A stretch of DNA of 64,000 bases. Source: Streptococcus sp. S1. Its GTDB lineage: Bacteria > Bacillota > Bacilli > Lactobacillales > Streptococcaceae. Below are positions 16,453 through 26,435 of this stretch, in pieces. The position numbers and the translations under genes are program-made. Under the pieces are notes generated by a model. That model searched no databases. It worked only from the letters and a program-made list of their open reading frames with translations, and was not told where the DNA came from. The DNA is taken from contig NZ_CP139418.1 of the NCBI RefSeq assembly GCF_034137685.1, positions 895,001-959,000 on the forward strand. Direction: 5' to 3'. Position 1 is the first letter of the stretch; each line of letters begins with the position of its first letter.

Positions 16453-17430
16453 ATGAAAGTAGTGAAAAAATTGCTAGCACCTGTCCTGGTTGTAGGACTT
16501 CTGTTAACATCATTGGTGACCTTACACAATCTAAAGGATACTAAAAAAGACAATGTCTTTCGAATTGGGATTTCCCAGTACATCACCCATAAGTCGCTCG
16601 ATGCGACACGAAAAGGCTTTATCGAGGAGTTGAAGAAAGAGGGTTATGTAGATGGGAAAAATATTCAGATCGATTTCCAAAATGCTCAAGGGGAGCAACG
16701 AAATCTGAAAAATATTTCTAAACAATTGGCAGAAGAAAGTGATCTAGTCTTTGCGATTGCAACCCCTTCCGCACAAAGTTTGGCTAATACCACTAAATCA
16801 ACACCTATTGTTTTCTCAGCTGTGACCGACCCATTGGCAGCGAAATTGGTGAAAAACTTGAAAGAACCAGGTGGCAATATCACAGGGACAAGTGACCAGT
16901 CAGAAGATGCGATCTCTACACAGGTAGACATGATTAAGCAAGTGCTTCCAACGGCGAAAACAGTTGGGATCCTCTATACGCAAAGTGAGCCTAACTCAGT
17001 TGTCCAAAAAGACAATGCGAAGAAGATCCTTGAAGCTAAAGGCTATCAAGTGGTTGAAAAAACCATCCTCGATAGTAACAATGTGAAGGCTGCAGCAGAC
17101 AGTATCATGTCAGAAGCAGATATCGTCTTTGTTCCGACAGACAATATTATCTCTTCTACAATGGACACTGTAAAACAGGTCTCCATCAGCCATAAGGTGC
17201 CCGTTTTTGGTGGATCTGCTGAAATGGTGGCTACTGGTGGTTTGTACAACTTTGGTACTGATTATGAGGAATTGGGAAGACAAGCTGCTCGGATGGCCAT
17301 TCGCATCATGAAGGGTGAGAAACCTGGCAAAGTTGCAGTTGAAACACCTGAAAAATTAGAATTGCATACCAATAAAGAGATGGCGAAAGAGCTTGGAATT
17401 GATATTAGCTCGTTGAAGGTAGAAAAATAG
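16453..17430 (+). CDS. trpX: ABC transporter substrate-binding protein TrpX-like
   Basis: A 325-aa extracellular binding protein of the PF04392 family, predicted by others to bring in tryptophan in streptococci. Residues 1-28 form a hydrophobic N-terminal segment (KLLAPVLVVGLLLTSLVTL). It contains no lipobox cysteine, so the protein is probably membrane-anchored rather than a lipoprotein, which is unusual for a Gram-positive binding protein. The mature fold starts at NVFRIGISQYITHKSLDATR. It opens the trpXYZ operon. Tryptophan specificity rests on family naming only. Confidence 0.8.
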   Translation: MKVVKKLLAPVLVVGLLLTSLVTLHNLKDTKKDNVFRIGISQYITHKSLDATRKGFIEELKKEGYVDGKNIQIDFQNAQGEQRNLKNISKQLAEESDLVFAIATPSAQSLANTTKSTPIVFSAVTDPLAAKLVKNLKEPGGNITGTSDQSEDAISTQVDMIKQVLPTAKTVGILYTQSEPNSVVQKDNAKKILEAKGYQVVEKTILDSNNVKAAADSIMSEADIVFVPTDNIISSTMDTVKQVSISHKVPVFGGSAEMVATGGLYNFGTDYEELGRQAARMAIRIMKGEKPGKVAVETPEKLELHTNKEMAKELGIDISSLKVEK

Positions 17431-17440
17431 GAGGTTTGAG

Positions 17441-18334
17441 ATGAATTTCGTTTTATCAAGTTTATCAGAAGGTTTATTGTGGTCGATCATGGCGATCGGT
17501 GTTTACTTAACATTTCGAATTTTAGATATTGCCGATATGACGGCAGAAGGAGCCTTTCCACTTGGGGCAGCAGTTGTAGCTTCCCAAATTCAAGCAGGAA
17601 GAAACCCTTGGCTTGCAACTTTGATGGGCTTCCTGGCAGGAATGATCGCAGGATTGGTTTCTGGGATTCTCCATACAAAAATGAAAATTCCAGCCCTCTT
17701 GACAGGGATTGTTACTTTGACCGGTCTTTACTCTATCAATATTAAAATCATGGGGGGAGTACCCAATCTCTCTATTGGTGATGCCAGTACCATTTTCAAA
17801 AGTGTCATGAAATTGGGCTTGTCCAATGAAGAAGCTGTCTTTTTGATTAGTATTTCTTGCTTGATCATCGTCTGTATCTTGTTAACCCTCTTAATGAAGA
17901 CGCAACTTGGCTTGGTTTTGCGCTCGACTGGTGATAACATTCCAATGAGTGAGGCCAATGGGGTCAATGTAGATAACATGAAGATGTTGGGCTACATGAT
18001 TTCCAATGGTTTGATTGCCCTTTGTGGAGCCATGTTTGCACAAAATGATGGTTTCTCAGATGTGACTTCTGGTACAGGGACGATCGTAGTTGGTTTGAGT
18101 GCTGTGATTATCGCTGAAGTTTTGATCCACGAATTGACCATTGGTTGGCGCTTGCTTTCCATCGGGGTTGGAGCCATTGTTTACCGTTTGATTATCTTAA
18201 ATATTTACGAGATCCCAAATCTCGATCAAAATATGGTTCGTCTCTTCAATGCGATCTTGCTCGCGATTGTCTTGTTCGCTCCTGAGGCGCAAAAACGTCT
18301 TCGTGTTCGTGGACTGAAGTTAGGAAATAAGTAG
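17441..18334 (+). CDS. trpY: ABC transporter permease TrpY-like
   Basis: A 297-aa permease with eight to nine membrane helices, related to the branched-chain-type (LivH-like) permeases. FRILDIADMTAEGAFPLGAA near 24 and the coupling-loop region LRSTGDNIPMSEANGVNVDN near 160 are typical of the PF02653 family seen with PF04392 binding proteins. It starts 10 bp after trpX and ends 9 bp before trpZ. Confidence 0.85.
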   Translation: MNFVLSSLSEGLLWSIMAIGVYLTFRILDIADMTAEGAFPLGAAVVASQIQAGRNPWLATLMGFLAGMIAGLVSGILHTKMKIPALLTGIVTLTGLYSINIKIMGGVPNLSIGDASTIFKSVMKLGLSNEEAVFLISISCLIIVCILLTLLMKTQLGLVLRSTGDNIPMSEANGVNVDNMKMLGYMISNGLIALCGAMFAQNDGFSDVTSGTGTIVVGLSAVIIAEVLIHELTIGWRLLSIGVGAIVYRLIILNIYEIPNLDQNMVRLFNAILLAIVLFAPEAQKRLRVRGLKLGNK

Positions 18335-18343
18335 GAGAAAAGT

Positions 18344-19147
18344 ATGGCAACATTATTATCAATTGACGGCATTCATAAGACATTTGAAGCAGGAACAGTC
18401 AATGAAAACCATGTCTTAAAAGGCTTGGATCTACAAGTAGAAGAAGGGGACTTCATTTCGGTCATCGGTGGAAATGGAGCTGGGAAATCAACCTTGATGA
18501 ACATCTTGGCAGGAAATCTGGTCGTAGATGAAGGAGATATCTTGCTAGAAGGTAACTCTATCAAAAATACGAGTGTTCGTAAGCGTGCGAAAGATATTGC
18601 GCGTGTCTTCCAAGATCCTAAAATGGGGACAGCTTCCCGTTTGACTATTGAAGAAAATATGGCCATTGCCCAACGTCGGGGGAAATCTCGTGGTTTGAGC
18701 TGGGGAGTTCGAGAGAAAGATCGCGAATTATTCCGTGAAGCCTTGAAGGAACTGAATATCGGTTTAGAAAACCGTCTCAAGGTGGATACCCAATATTTGT
18801 CTGGTGGGCAACGTCAAGCTTTGACCTTGGTCATGGCAGCCTTGGTCAAACCCAAGCTATTGCTTCTGGATGAACATACCGCAGCGCTCGATCCTAAGAC
18901 TAGTGAAATGGTCATGGAATTGACACAAAAGATCGTGGAAAGCCATGATTTGACAACCTTGATGATTACGCATGATATGAACCATGCAATTGAATACGGC
19001 AACCGCTTGATCATGCTCTACCAAGGCAAGATCGTTGTCGATGTCAAAGGAGAAGAAAAGAAAAACCTAACGGTTGAAGATTTAATGCGCCTCTTCCAAC
19101 AAAACAGTGGTGAAACCCTGGTTAGTGATGAATTAGTATTAGGATAA
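18344..19147 (+). CDS. trpZ: ABC transporter ATP-binding protein TrpZ-like
   Basis: A 267-aa ATPase that powers TrpXY. It shows Walker A GGNGAGKST near 43, signature LSGGQRQALTL near 151, Walker B LLLLDEHTAALDPKT near 173 (H in place of the usual P) and the switch histidine in MITHDMNHAIEY. It is the last gene of the operon, followed by a terminator. Confidence 0.87.
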   Translation: MATLLSIDGIHKTFEAGTVNENHVLKGLDLQVEEGDFISVIGGNGAGKSTLMNILAGNLVVDEGDILLEGNSIKNTSVRKRAKDIARVFQDPKMGTASRLTIEENMAIAQRRGKSRGLSWGVREKDRELFREALKELNIGLENRLKVDTQYLSGGQRQALTLVMAALVKPKLLLLDEHTAALDPKTSEMVMELTQKIVESHDLTTLMITHDMNHAIEYGNRLIMLYQGKIVVDVKGEEKKNLTVEDLMRLFQQNSGETLVSDELVLG

Positions 19148-19150
19148 AAT

Positions 19151-19181
19151 AAAAGGAGTTTTCACTGAACTCCTTTTGTTT
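19151..19181 (+). terminator. Terminator of trpXYZ
   Basis: AAAAGGAGTT / AACTCCTTTT stem with a short T run, 4 bp after the trpZ stop. Confidence 0.8.
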
Positions 19182-19221
19182 CGGTAATTCCGTCTCCATA
19201 AGCTATTAAAATGTTCAGGGA

Positions 19222-19745
19222 GACCTAATTGGCCAAGACATCCTGGACCCACAAAGAAATATCAATGTCATGTGCATTCGAAATAGACTTCCAATTAGAA
19301 AATTTTTTCCCATAATTAAAAGTGATCGACTTAAAGAGGTGTCTAGGAACTTTAGACAACCATTGATCAGTGGAGGCCTCAAAATCATTTGCTTTCCGTC
19401 CATTGGTTTTCAGTGTGATGATGGCATTTGAAAAGCATTCTAGTAAGAAATGACTAGACTTTTTTCTTTTTCTCCTGCAATTGTAACCCCTTCTAGATGA
19501 CCGAATTCTTTCTAAAAATCGGGATAAATATCTGCTTTCTCACGTAACTCTCTATGAAAAGCTTGTTTTACACGCGTTTCTTTCTGCCTATTTGGCCTTC
19601 GTTTTCTTCTCCAAGTAAGGTCCATCTTGTCGAAAACACTAATATCAGCTAAACGATAGAGTGTTCTCATGGAGCAAGAAATCTTATCTGGATAAGACCC
19701 TTAATGACATCAAGGCCGTAAATTTTTTCCATAATACAGGACAGA
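19222..19745 (-). pseudogene. Degenerate IS30-family transposase
   Basis: Two minus-strand fragments resemble streptococcal IS30-family (IS1239-like) transposases. Fragment one (19670 to 19512) reads as RKRRPNRQKETRVKQAFHRE and ends at an in-frame TAG. Fragment two (about 19370 to 19225) reads as KVPRHLFKSITFNYGKNFSN and continues to a stop. The usual catalytic segment TFDxGKEF has become TFNYGKNF, so the expected Asp and Glu are both Asn. Stops, frameshifts and lost catalytic residues show a dead remnant. No terminal repeats were identified. Confidence 0.75.
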
Positions 19746-19890
19746 TAGTCCCATATTGGAAACTGTACTAGGACAATGAAAACTACTGAAAAAAACAGAT
19801 TCTTTTCAAAAAGAAGCTTAAACTCTTTAAAATAGATGGAATCGTGTTATAATAAAATCATAAAACGTTTTCAAGAGAAGAGGTTCCTCA

Positions 19891-20685
19891 ATGGAAAATG
19901 AAACAGTTGACTATGGAAAAGTAACAGGAATGGTACACTCAACAGAAAGTTTTGGGGCAGTAGACGGACCTGGGATCCGCTTTATTGTCTTCCTTCAAGG
20001 CTGTCAAATGCGGTGCCAATACTGCCACAATCCAGATACTTGGGCAATGGAAACCAACAAGTCCCGTGAACGGACAGTGGATGATGTCCTAGAAGAAGCC
20101 CTCCGTTATCGTGGATTTTGGGGCGAAAAAGGGGGAATCACTGTCAGTGGAGGAGAAGCCCTCTTGCAGATTGACTTTTTGATTGCCCTCTTCACCAAGG
20201 CTCAAGAGTTGGGCATTCATTGTACCTTGGATACCTGTGCCCTTCCTTTCCGGAATACACCTCGTTATTTGGAAAAATTCGACCGCTTGATGGCGGTGAC
20301 AGACTTGGTGCTTCTGGATATCAAGGAAATCAATGATGAACGACACAAAATTGTGACCAGCCATACCAATAAAACGATTTTAGCTTGTGCCAAGTACCTA
20401 TCTGATATTGGAAAACCAGTTTGGATTCGTCACGTTTTGGTGCCTGGGCTTACAGACCGAGATGATGATTTGATCGAACTTGGAAAATTTGTTAAAACCC
20501 TTAAAAATGTTGATAAATTTGAAATTCTGCCCTACCATACTATGGGGGAATTCAAATGGCGTGAATTGGGAATTCCGTACAAATTGGAGGGTGTGAAACC
20601 ACCGACAAAAGAACGGGTCCAAAATGCAAAAGATTTGATGGAAACAGAAAGTTACCAAGATTACCTGAAACGGGTCAAAGGATAA
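19891..20685 (+). CDS. pflA: Pyruvate formate-lyase activating enzyme
   Basis: PflA is a radical SAM enzyme that installs the glycyl radical on pyruvate formate-lyase for anaerobic mixed-acid fermentation. The 264-aa product has the CX3CX2C cluster motif in GCQMRCQYCHNPDTW near 40 and the SAM-binding GGITVSGGEALLQ near 84. A -10 box TATAAT (19849-19854) lies 37 nt upstream, and AGAAGAGG acts as RBS. The gene is monocistronic here; pfl itself is not in the window. Confidence 0.93.
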   Translation: MENETVDYGKVTGMVHSTESFGAVDGPGIRFIVFLQGCQMRCQYCHNPDTWAMETNKSRERTVDDVLEEALRYRGFWGEKGGITVSGGEALLQIDFLIALFTKAQELGIHCTLDTCALPFRNTPRYLEKFDRLMAVTDLVLLDIKEINDERHKIVTSHTNKTILACAKYLSDIGKPVWIRHVLVPGLTDRDDDLIELGKFVKTLKNVDKFEILPYHTMGEFKWRELGIPYKLEGVKPPTKERVQNAKDLMETESYQDYLKRVKG

Positions 20686-20689
20686 AAAG

Positions 20690-20718
20690 TATAGACAGTT
20701 GGGCCTTCCAGCTGTCTT
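20690..20718 (+). terminator. Terminator of pflA
   Basis: GACAGTTGG / CCAGCTGTC hairpin followed by TTTTCT, a few bases after the stop. Confidence 0.75.
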
Positions 20719-20809
20719 TTCTATTGAAATGCACAACTATTCCCTTTCTTTAAATGGCAAAACGTGCTAAAATAGAGTGAATCTATAAATGAAATAAAGA
20801 GGTAGAAAC

Positions 20810-21745
20810 ATGTCAAAAATTCTCGTTTTTGGTCACCAAAATCCTGACTCAGATGCTATTGGCTCATCTGTAGCTTTTGCTTATCTTGCAAAAGAAGCTT
20901 ATGGTTTGGATACAGAAGCAGTGGCTCTTGGAACTCCAAATGAAGAAACAGCTTTCGTGTTGGACTATTTTGGTGTGGAAGCACCACGCGTTATCACATC
21001 AGCTAAAGCAGAAGGTGCAGAACAAGTCATCTTGACGGACCACAATGAATTCCAACAATCTGTCTCAGATATCGCTGAAGTAGAAGTATATGGTGTAGTG
21101 GATCACCACCGTGTGGCTAACTTTGAAACTGCCAGCCCACTTTACATGCGTTTGGAACCAGTTGGATCAGCATCTTCTATCGTGTACCGCATGTTCAAAG
21201 AACACGGTGTAGCAGTGCCAAAAGAAATCGCTGGTTTGATGCTTTCAGGTTTGATTTCAGATACCCTTCTTTTGAAATCTCCAACAACTCACCCATCTGA
21301 TAAGGTGATTGCACCTGAATTGGCTGAATTGGCAGGTGTGAACTTGGAAGAATACGGTCTTGCCATGCTCAAGGCTGGTACCAACTTGGCAAGCAAATCA
21401 GCAGAAGAATTGATCGACATCGATGCCAAGACTTTTGAATTGAACGGAAATAACGTTCGTGTGGCTCAAGTGAATACAGTTGATATCGCTGAAGTCTTGG
21501 AACGCCAAGCTGAAATCGAAGCAGCCATCCAAGCAGCAAATGCAGCTAACGGATACTCAGACTTTGTTTTGATGATTACAGACATCGTCAACTCAAACTC
21601 AGAAATTTTGGCTCTTGGTGCCAACATGGACAAGGTAGAAGCAGCTTTCAACTTCAAACTTGAAAACAATCACGCTTTCCTTCCAGGTGCCGTTTCACGT
21701 AAGAAACAAGTGGTACCTCAATTGACAGAAAGCTTTAATGCATAA
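20810..21745 (+). CDS. ppaC: Manganese-dependent inorganic pyrophosphatase
   Basis: PpaC (family II) hydrolyses pyrophosphate in the cytoplasm and is essential for biosynthesis. The 311-aa DHH-family product has [14 protein letters not shown] near 7, DHNEF near 75, the DHHRVANF motif at about 97-104 and the C-terminal substrate loop [10 protein letters not shown]. Codon use is strongly biased to preferred codons, as expected for a highly expressed gene. Confidence 0.95.
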   Translation: MSKILVFGHQNPDSDAIGSSVAFAYLAKEAYGLDTEAVALGTPNEETAFVLDYFGVEAPRVITSAKAEGAEQVILTDHNEFQQSVSDIAEVEVYGVVDHHRVANFETASPLYMRLEPVGSASSIVYRMFKEHGVAVPKEIAGLMLSGLISDTLLLKSPTTHPSDKVIAPELAELAGVNLEEYGLAMLKAGTNLASKSAEELIDIDAKTFELNGNNVRVAQVNTVDIAEVLERQAEIEAAIQAANAANGYSDFVLMITDIVNSNSEILALGANMDKVEAAFNFKLENNHAFLPGAVSRKKQVVPQLTESFNA

Positions 21746-21769
21746 TGATAGGTGGGGAAATCCATCGTT

Positions 21770-21794
21770 AAAAGGAGTTTCGACTCCTTTTTTG
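21770..21794 (+). terminator. Terminator of ppaC
   Basis: AAAGGAGT / ACTCCTTT stem followed by T run, 14 bp before the next ATG. Confidence 0.8.
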
Positions 21795-21807
21795 CTAGGA
21801 GGAGATC

Positions 21808-22320
21808 ATGTTAGAGACGGGCGATTTGATTTTTGTCAGTGAAAATACAGAAATGGGACAAGCTATCCAGGCATCTACTGGCAACTATAGCCATGTGGCC
21901 ATCTTTTTGGACGGTTCCATTTATCATGCCACGGTGGAAGGTGGCGTCCTTGCCCAATCTCCTGAAGACTTCTTCGAAGCCGGAAAAGTCTATGACCTTT
22001 ATCGCTATGCGCAGATTGATTGTCCAGACGTCAAAAAGCGGGCAGAGAGTCTTTTAGGGGCTCCCTACAATGCGTCCTTTTATCCAGATGGAGTTGGTTA
22101 TTACTGTTCCCAGTTCATCGCTGAACTACTTCCTATTTTTGAAACCATTCCCATGAAGTTTGGAGATGAGGAGCAGGAGATTAGTCCGTTTTGGGAAGAT
22201 TACTACAGAGAGCTTGGTCTAGCGGTTCCTTTGGATCAGCCCGGGACCAATCCAAGTCAGTTAGCCCAATCACCACAGCTACAGTTTAAAGAAAGGTATT
22301 TGGATGATTACAATCATTAA
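21808..22320 (+). CDS. YiiX/YebB-like N1pC/P60-superfamily cysteine hydrolase
   Basis: A 170-aa permuted papain-fold protein. MLETGDLIFVSENTEMGQAI is the family N-terminus. The likely catalytic histidine lies in YSHVAIFLDG near 31 and the cysteine in GVGYYCSQFIAELL near 96. No signal peptide is seen, so it acts in the cytoplasm or is exported by another route. Substrates of this family are poorly known (amide or thioester bonds). It overlaps the DUF1803 gene by 17 nt. Confidence 0.8.
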   Translation: MLETGDLIFVSENTEMGQAIQASTGNYSHVAIFLDGSIYHATVEGGVLAQSPEDFFEAGKVYDLYRYAQIDCPDVKKRAESLLGAPYNASFYPDGVGYYCSQFIAELLPIFETIPMKFGDEEQEISPFWEDYYRELGLAVPLDQPGTNPSQLAQSPQLQFKERYLDDYNH

Positions 22321-22954
22321 TCCTACACGTTTGACACGTCAGCCATTTTTCAAGGACTTGATCAACTTTTTGGATCAGCACGACGATGTGATCCTGCGGC
22401 AAATCAAGGCCCAATTTCCAGATCAACCAGTGGATAAGCTGATGGAGGAGTATATCAAAGCGGGCTTCATCCTTCGAGAAAATAAACGCTACACCCTCAA
22501 CCTGCCCTTCTTGAAGTCAGCTGATCTTGTTGACTTGGATCAAGAGGTCTTTGTCCGAGAGGACAGTGCATTTTATCAAGAATTAAAAGCAAAGGTCTTC
22601 CAAACAGAACTCCGCAATACTACCAACGAAGCGATTCTCATAGAGGAGACGGACTTCGAGCGAAATGCACAGACCCTTTCCAATTACTTCTACAAGGTGA
22701 AACACCAATACCCTTTGACAGAGGAGCAAGAAAAGCTCTATGCCATCTTGGGAGATGTCAATCCCGAGTATGCTCTTAAGTATATGACTAGCTTTTTGCT
22801 CAAGTTCCTCAAAAAAGAAGTAGTCCAGCAAAAGCGCAAGGACATCTTTGTCGATAGTTTAGAAATCTTAGGCTATATCCGCAAAAATGATGAAGGCAAA
22901 TATGAATTAGCAGTGGACTTGGACAAGGAAAGACTGATGTTTATCAAACAATAG
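22304..22954 (+). CDS. DUF1803 family protein
   Basis: A 216-aa cytoplasmic protein of a family almost limited to streptococci, function unknown. The N-terminus MITIINPTRLTRQPFFKDL and the winged-helix-like LMEEYIKAGFILRENKRYTL near 41 are the recognisable parts. It shares 17 nt with the hydrolase upstream, so the two are probably co-translated. Its 3' end converges on murE across repeat copy B. Confidence 0.75.
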   Translation: MITIINPTRLTRQPFFKDLINFLDQHDDVILRQIKAQFPDQPVDKLMEEYIKAGFILRENKRYTLNLPFLKSADLVDLDQEVFVREDSAFYQELKAKVFQTELRNTTNEAILIEETDFERNAQTLSNYFYKVKHQYPLTEEQEKLYAILGDVNPEYALKYMTSFLLKFLKKEVVQQKRKDIFVDSLEILGYIRKNDEGKYELAVDLDKERLMFIKQ

Positions 22955-22957
22955 AAA

Positions 22958-22982
22958 GAGGCTAGGAAAACTTCCTAGCCTC
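22958..22982. terminator. Left hairpin flanking repeat copy B
   Basis: GAGGCTAGGAA / TTCCTAGCCTC with an A tract on its left and no T tract on its right. As an intrinsic terminator it would therefore act on minus-strand transcripts (from murE) that have passed the repeat. A near-copy is at 23234-23257. Confidence 0.65.
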
Positions 22983-23233
22983 GGATTGAAGACAAAGTCA
23001 TCTTAAAAACTTTCCTTAAGTGAGTACGGACGTCAGCGAACTTCTTTGAAGTTCCATGACTAATTATTGAGCCTAAGGTCTCAATAATTCCGAGTGCCTG
23101 AAACGTTATTGTTTCAGACACTTTTCTCACAGCGGAAAGTTTCGGTATTTTCTTAAATCGATTTAAAAAATAGAACTCATTTTTTTGTAGTATTGTTTAA
23201 CTTTTTTACTTTAAAATAAGTTATCTACATTTT
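22983..23233 (+). repeat. Convergent-gene repeat element, copy B
   Basis: No gene is seen between DUF1803 and murE. The core 23007-23142 is 136 bp, the same length as copy A, with AAACTTTCC..GTGAG and CTCAC..GGAAAGTTT at its ends. Hairpins are GAACTTC/GAAGTTC, AATTATTGAG/CTCAATAATT and GTGCCTGAAAC/GTTTCAGACAC. The 24-nt lead-in (GATTGAAGACAAAGTCATCT) matches copy A at nearly every base, and an AT-rich tail follows. Confidence 0.88.
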
Positions 23234-23257
23234 AAGGCTAAGAATTTTCCTAGCCTT
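23234..23257. terminator. Right hairpin flanking repeat copy B
   Basis: AAGGCTAAGAA / TTCCTAGCCTT followed by CTTTC on the plus strand. It repeats the left hairpin at 22958-22982 with a few changes. It would stop plus-strand transcripts after they cross the repeat. Confidence 0.6.
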
Positions 23258-23268
23258 CTTTCGTTTGA

Positions 23269-24714
23269 TTATAGGTAACGTTCAGCGATGGCGGCATCAC
23301 CTGGATATTCTTCTTTTACGCCATTGACGATTTGGTAGCAGTCAGCTCCTTTTCCGGCGATAATGACGGCATCTTCAGGCTTGCTGGTTGTTGCCATAGC
23401 CAGCTGAATAGCTTCTTCGCGATCTGCGATTTTCTCAACAGGGCGCGTGATGAAGCTGCTAATCTCTTCAGCGATAGCCAAGGGATCTTCATAGTTGGGA
23501 TCATCCGCTGTGAGGAAGACTTGGATTTCAGGATGGTCTTCTAAGAGTAAGCCAAAGTCTTTGCGACGGCTCTCTCCTTTATTCCCAGTTGATCCAAGGA
23601 CCAGTGAAATGGTCCCCGTTTGATGGGTTTCGACAACTGAGAGCAGTTTTTTCAAGCTATCTCCATTATGGGCGTAGTCGATGAAGACCTTAGCGCCGTT
23701 TTTCTGAGTCAAGACTTCCATTCGGCCTGGAACGCGCGTCTTGGCAATTCCTTTTTGGATATCCTCGAGGCTCGTACCTAGACGAAGACAGGCAAGACCT
23801 GCTGCCACAGCATTTTCTTGGTTGAAGTGACCGATGAGCTGGGTATCATAATCTCCCGCCAGCTTGCCAGTGACAGAAAAGCTAAAGGCCTTAGAGTCTT
23901 TAATTTGATTCTCAGACTGGCTTCCATAAAAATCGTGGTCTTGGTTTGCGACTTGGTCCGCTAAGACTTGGAAATGATCCATATCGCTATTGATGACAAC
24001 GGCTTGGCTATTCTTCATGAGGAGACGTTTGTGGTAGAAATAATCCTCAAAAGTTGGGTGTTCAATCGGGCCAATATGGTCAGGACTGATGTTGAGAAAA
24101 ACACCAACGTCAAAAGTCAGACCGTAAACCCGTTTCACCAAATAAGCTTGACTGGAAACTTCCATAATCAGGTGGGTCCGATCATTGGCTACTGCCTCAG
24201 CCATCATGGCAAAAAGATCCAAACTCTCTGGCGTTGTCAGGGTCGATTTAAAGAAGTTTTTACCATCCAGTGTCGTATTCATGGTAGACAGCATAGCTGG
24301 TCGGTGACTTTGTTCCAAAATATGGTAAGCAAAATAGGCCGCGGTTGTCTTTCCCTTAGTCCCTGTGAAGGCCAATAGTTTTAATTGTTTCTCAGGGTGC
24401 CCATAAAACTCCATGGCAATTAAGCTCATGGCCTGTTTGATATCATTGACGAGGATAGCAGGAATACCAACTTCATAATCTTTTTCAGAGACATAAAAGC
24501 CGAGTCCATTAGAAATAGCCTGTTCCAGGTATTCTTTTTTGAAGTTGGCCCCTTTGACAAAAAAGAGGGTGCTAGCAGAAACCTTCCGGCTATCATAGCT
24601 AATAGCATCAAAACTTGTTCCTTCTAGATGGTAGTAGTATTCACCATTTACTAGAATTTCTCGGAAATTTTGGTCATGTTTTAAAATGTTGAGGGTTTGT
24701 TCAATTGTAATCAT
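23269..24714 (-). CDS. murE: UDP-MurNAc-tripeptide synthetase, L-lysine adding
   Basis: MurE adds the third amino acid to the peptidoglycan precursor UDP-MurNAc-L-Ala-D-Glu. The 481-aa Mur ligase has the ATP loop [19 protein letters not shown] near 115 and the specificity motif ADDPNYEDP near 400. DDPN marks lysine-adding enzymes (DNPR would mark diaminopimelate), as expected for Streptococcus. It is divergent from ytgP, whose product moves the finished lipid II. Confidence 0.94.
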   Translation of the reverse strand: MITIEQTLNILKHDQNFREILVNGEYYYHLEGTSFDAISYDSRKVSASTLFFVKGANFKKEYLEQAISNGLGFYVSEKDYEVGIPAILVNDIKQAMSLIAMEFYGHPEKQLKLLAFTGTKGKTTAAYFAYHILEQSHRPAMLSTMNTTLDGKNFFKSTLTTPESLDLFAMMAEAVANDRTHLIMEVSSQAYLVKRVYGLTFDVGVFLNISPDHIGPIEHPTFEDYFYHKRLLMKNSQAVVINSDMDHFQVLADQVANQDHDFYGSQSENQIKDSKAFSFSVTGKLAGDYDTQLIGHFNQENAVAAGLACLRLGTSLEDIQKGIAKTRVPGRMEVLTQKNGAKVFIDYAHNGDSLKKLLSVVETHQTGTISLVLGSTGNKGESRRKDFGLLLEDHPEIQVFLTADDPNYEDPLAIAEEISSFITRPVEKIADREEAIQLAMATTSKPEDAVIIAGKGADCYQIVNGVKEEYPGDAAIAERYL

Positions 24715-24801
24715 AAAACTATTGTAAACCTAAAGTCCCTATTTTACAAGTGTCATGGAAAAGTTTATAATGAAGAGAAGAAGAAACGAAAGAGGACACC
24801 A

Positions 24802-26430
24802 ATGAGTCACGAACAAAATGACCAGCAAGCCCAGATGCTACGCGGGACTGCCTGGATGACAGCCAGCAACTTTATCAGCCGTTTGCTAGGGGCTGCGTAT
24901 ATTATTCCTTGGTATATTTGGATGGGAAAATATGGGCCACAAGCCAATGGTCTTTTTACAATGGGTTACAATATCTATGCTTGGTTTCTCTTGATTTCGA
25001 CAGCCGGGGTACCCGTAGCTGTTGCCAAGCAAGTAGCCAAATACAATACCCGGGACCAAGCCGACCATAGCTTTGCTTTGATTCGGGGCTTCTTAAAATT
25101 CATGGGAATTTTAGGCCTAGGATTTGCCATCCTCATGTATCTTTTGTCTCCTGTTTTTGCGAGTCTTTCAGGTGGGGGAAAAGAGTTGATTCCGATCATG
25201 CAGAGCCTTTCTTGGGCTGTCTTGATCTTTCCTTCGATGAGTGTCATTCGGGGATTTTTCCAAGGTTTTAACAACATGAAGCCTTACGCCATTAGCCAGA
25301 TCGCTGAACAAGTGATCCGGGTCATCTGGATGTTGCTCACGACCTTCTTCATTATGAAGATTGGCTCAGGAGACTATGTGCAGGCTGTGACGCAGTCGAC
25401 CTTTGCGGCCTTTATCGGTATGGGAGCGAGCCTGTTGGTGCTCTTTTATTACCTTGCAAAGACAGGCTTGCTCTCTTCTATTTTTAGAAAGCAAGAGGGA
25501 AGTGAAGGGATTGATACTCGGGCTCTCTTGATCGATACGATTCGTGAGGCCATTCCTTTTATTATCACTGGTTCCGCCATTCAGCTCTTCCAAATTGTTG
25601 ACCAGATGACCTTTATCAATGTCATGTCTTGGTTCACAGACTATAGTCAAAAGCAGCTCTTGGTCATGTTTAGTTATTTCTCTGCTAATCCAAACAAAAT
25701 CACCATGATCTTGATTGCGGTAGCGACTTCGATTGGGGGAGTTGGGATTCCTCTGTTGACAGAGAATTATGTGAAGGGGGACCTAAAAGCAGCTGGGAAG
25801 CTCGTACAGGATAACTTGACCATGTTGCTAGCTTTCTTGCTTCCAGCCACCTTTGGTGCAGTAGCAGTCGCAAAACCACTTTATACGGTTTTCTATGGGC
25901 AACCAGATGGCTTGGCCTTAGGACTCTTCACCGTAGCGATGTTGCAGACCGTAATTCTCGGTCTTTACACAGTTTTGTCTCCGATGATTCAAGCCCTCTT
26001 TCAAAATCGCAAGGCCATTCGCTACTTCCTTTATGGTGTAGTGGTGAAATTGGTCCTACAAATTCCATTTATTTTGGTCTTTCGTTCTTACGGGCCACTT
26101 TTGTCAACGACCATTGCATTAATGGTGCCAATCGTCCTCATGTATCGGGAGATCCAAACTATCACTCAGTTTAATCGAACCATCGTCTTCAAGCGGACCT
26201 TACTTGGTTCTATCCTGACTGTGGTGATGCTACTTGGAGTCTTGATCGCCGGTTTGATTTTGGGCTGGATTTTCCCACCAAATGGCCGTGTATCGAGCAT
26301 GATTTATATCATCGTCATTGGCGGATTAGGAGTTGCTATTTATGGAGCCTTAGGATTATGGCTACGGTATTTTGACCGCTTTATCGGAGGTCAAGCTGCA
26401 CGTCTCAGACAAAAATTCCGGATTAAATAA
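24802..26430 (+). CDS. ytgP: Lipid II flippase, YtgP/MurJ family
   Basis: YtgP is the streptococcal MurJ-type flippase that moves lipid II across the membrane. The 542-aa product has about fourteen membrane helices and the family start RGTAWMTASNFISRLLGAAY. The ATG at 24802 follows AGAGGACACC; the longer start at 24697 overlaps the divergent murE and is unlikely. Pairing with murE across an 87-bp divergent region suggests shared control of wall precursor supply. Confidence 0.9.
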   Translation: MSHEQNDQQAQMLRGTAWMTASNFISRLLGAAYIIPWYIWMGKYGPQANGLFTMGYNIYAWFLLISTAGVPVAVAKQVAKYNTRDQADHSFALIRGFLKFMGILGLGFAILMYLLSPVFASLSGGGKELIPIMQSLSWAVLIFPSMSVIRGFFQGFNNMKPYAISQIAEQVIRVIWMLLTTFFIMKIGSGDYVQAVTQSTFAAFIGMGASLLVLFYYLAKTGLLSSIFRKQEGSEGIDTRALLIDTIREAIPFIITGSAIQLFQIVDQMTFINVMSWFTDYSQKQLLVMFSYFSANPNKITMILIAVATSIGGVGIPLLTENYVKGDLKAAGKLVQDNLTMLLAFLLPATFGAVAVAKPLYTVFYGQPDGLALGLFTVAMLQTVILGLYTVLSPMIQALFQNRKAIRYFLYGVVVKLVLQIPFILVFRSYGPLLSTTIALMVPIVLMYREIQTITQFNRTIVFKRTLLGSILTVVMLLGVLIAGLILGWIFPPNGRVSSMIYIIVIGGLGVAIYGALGLWLRYFDRFIGGQAARLRQKFRIK

Positions 26431-26435
26431 ATCAA

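Noticed and set aside
19862..19878. cre (CcpA) site before pflA around AAAACGTTTTCA
   Set aside because: Only the right half fits the consensus; the left half (WTG) is mismatched at all three positions.
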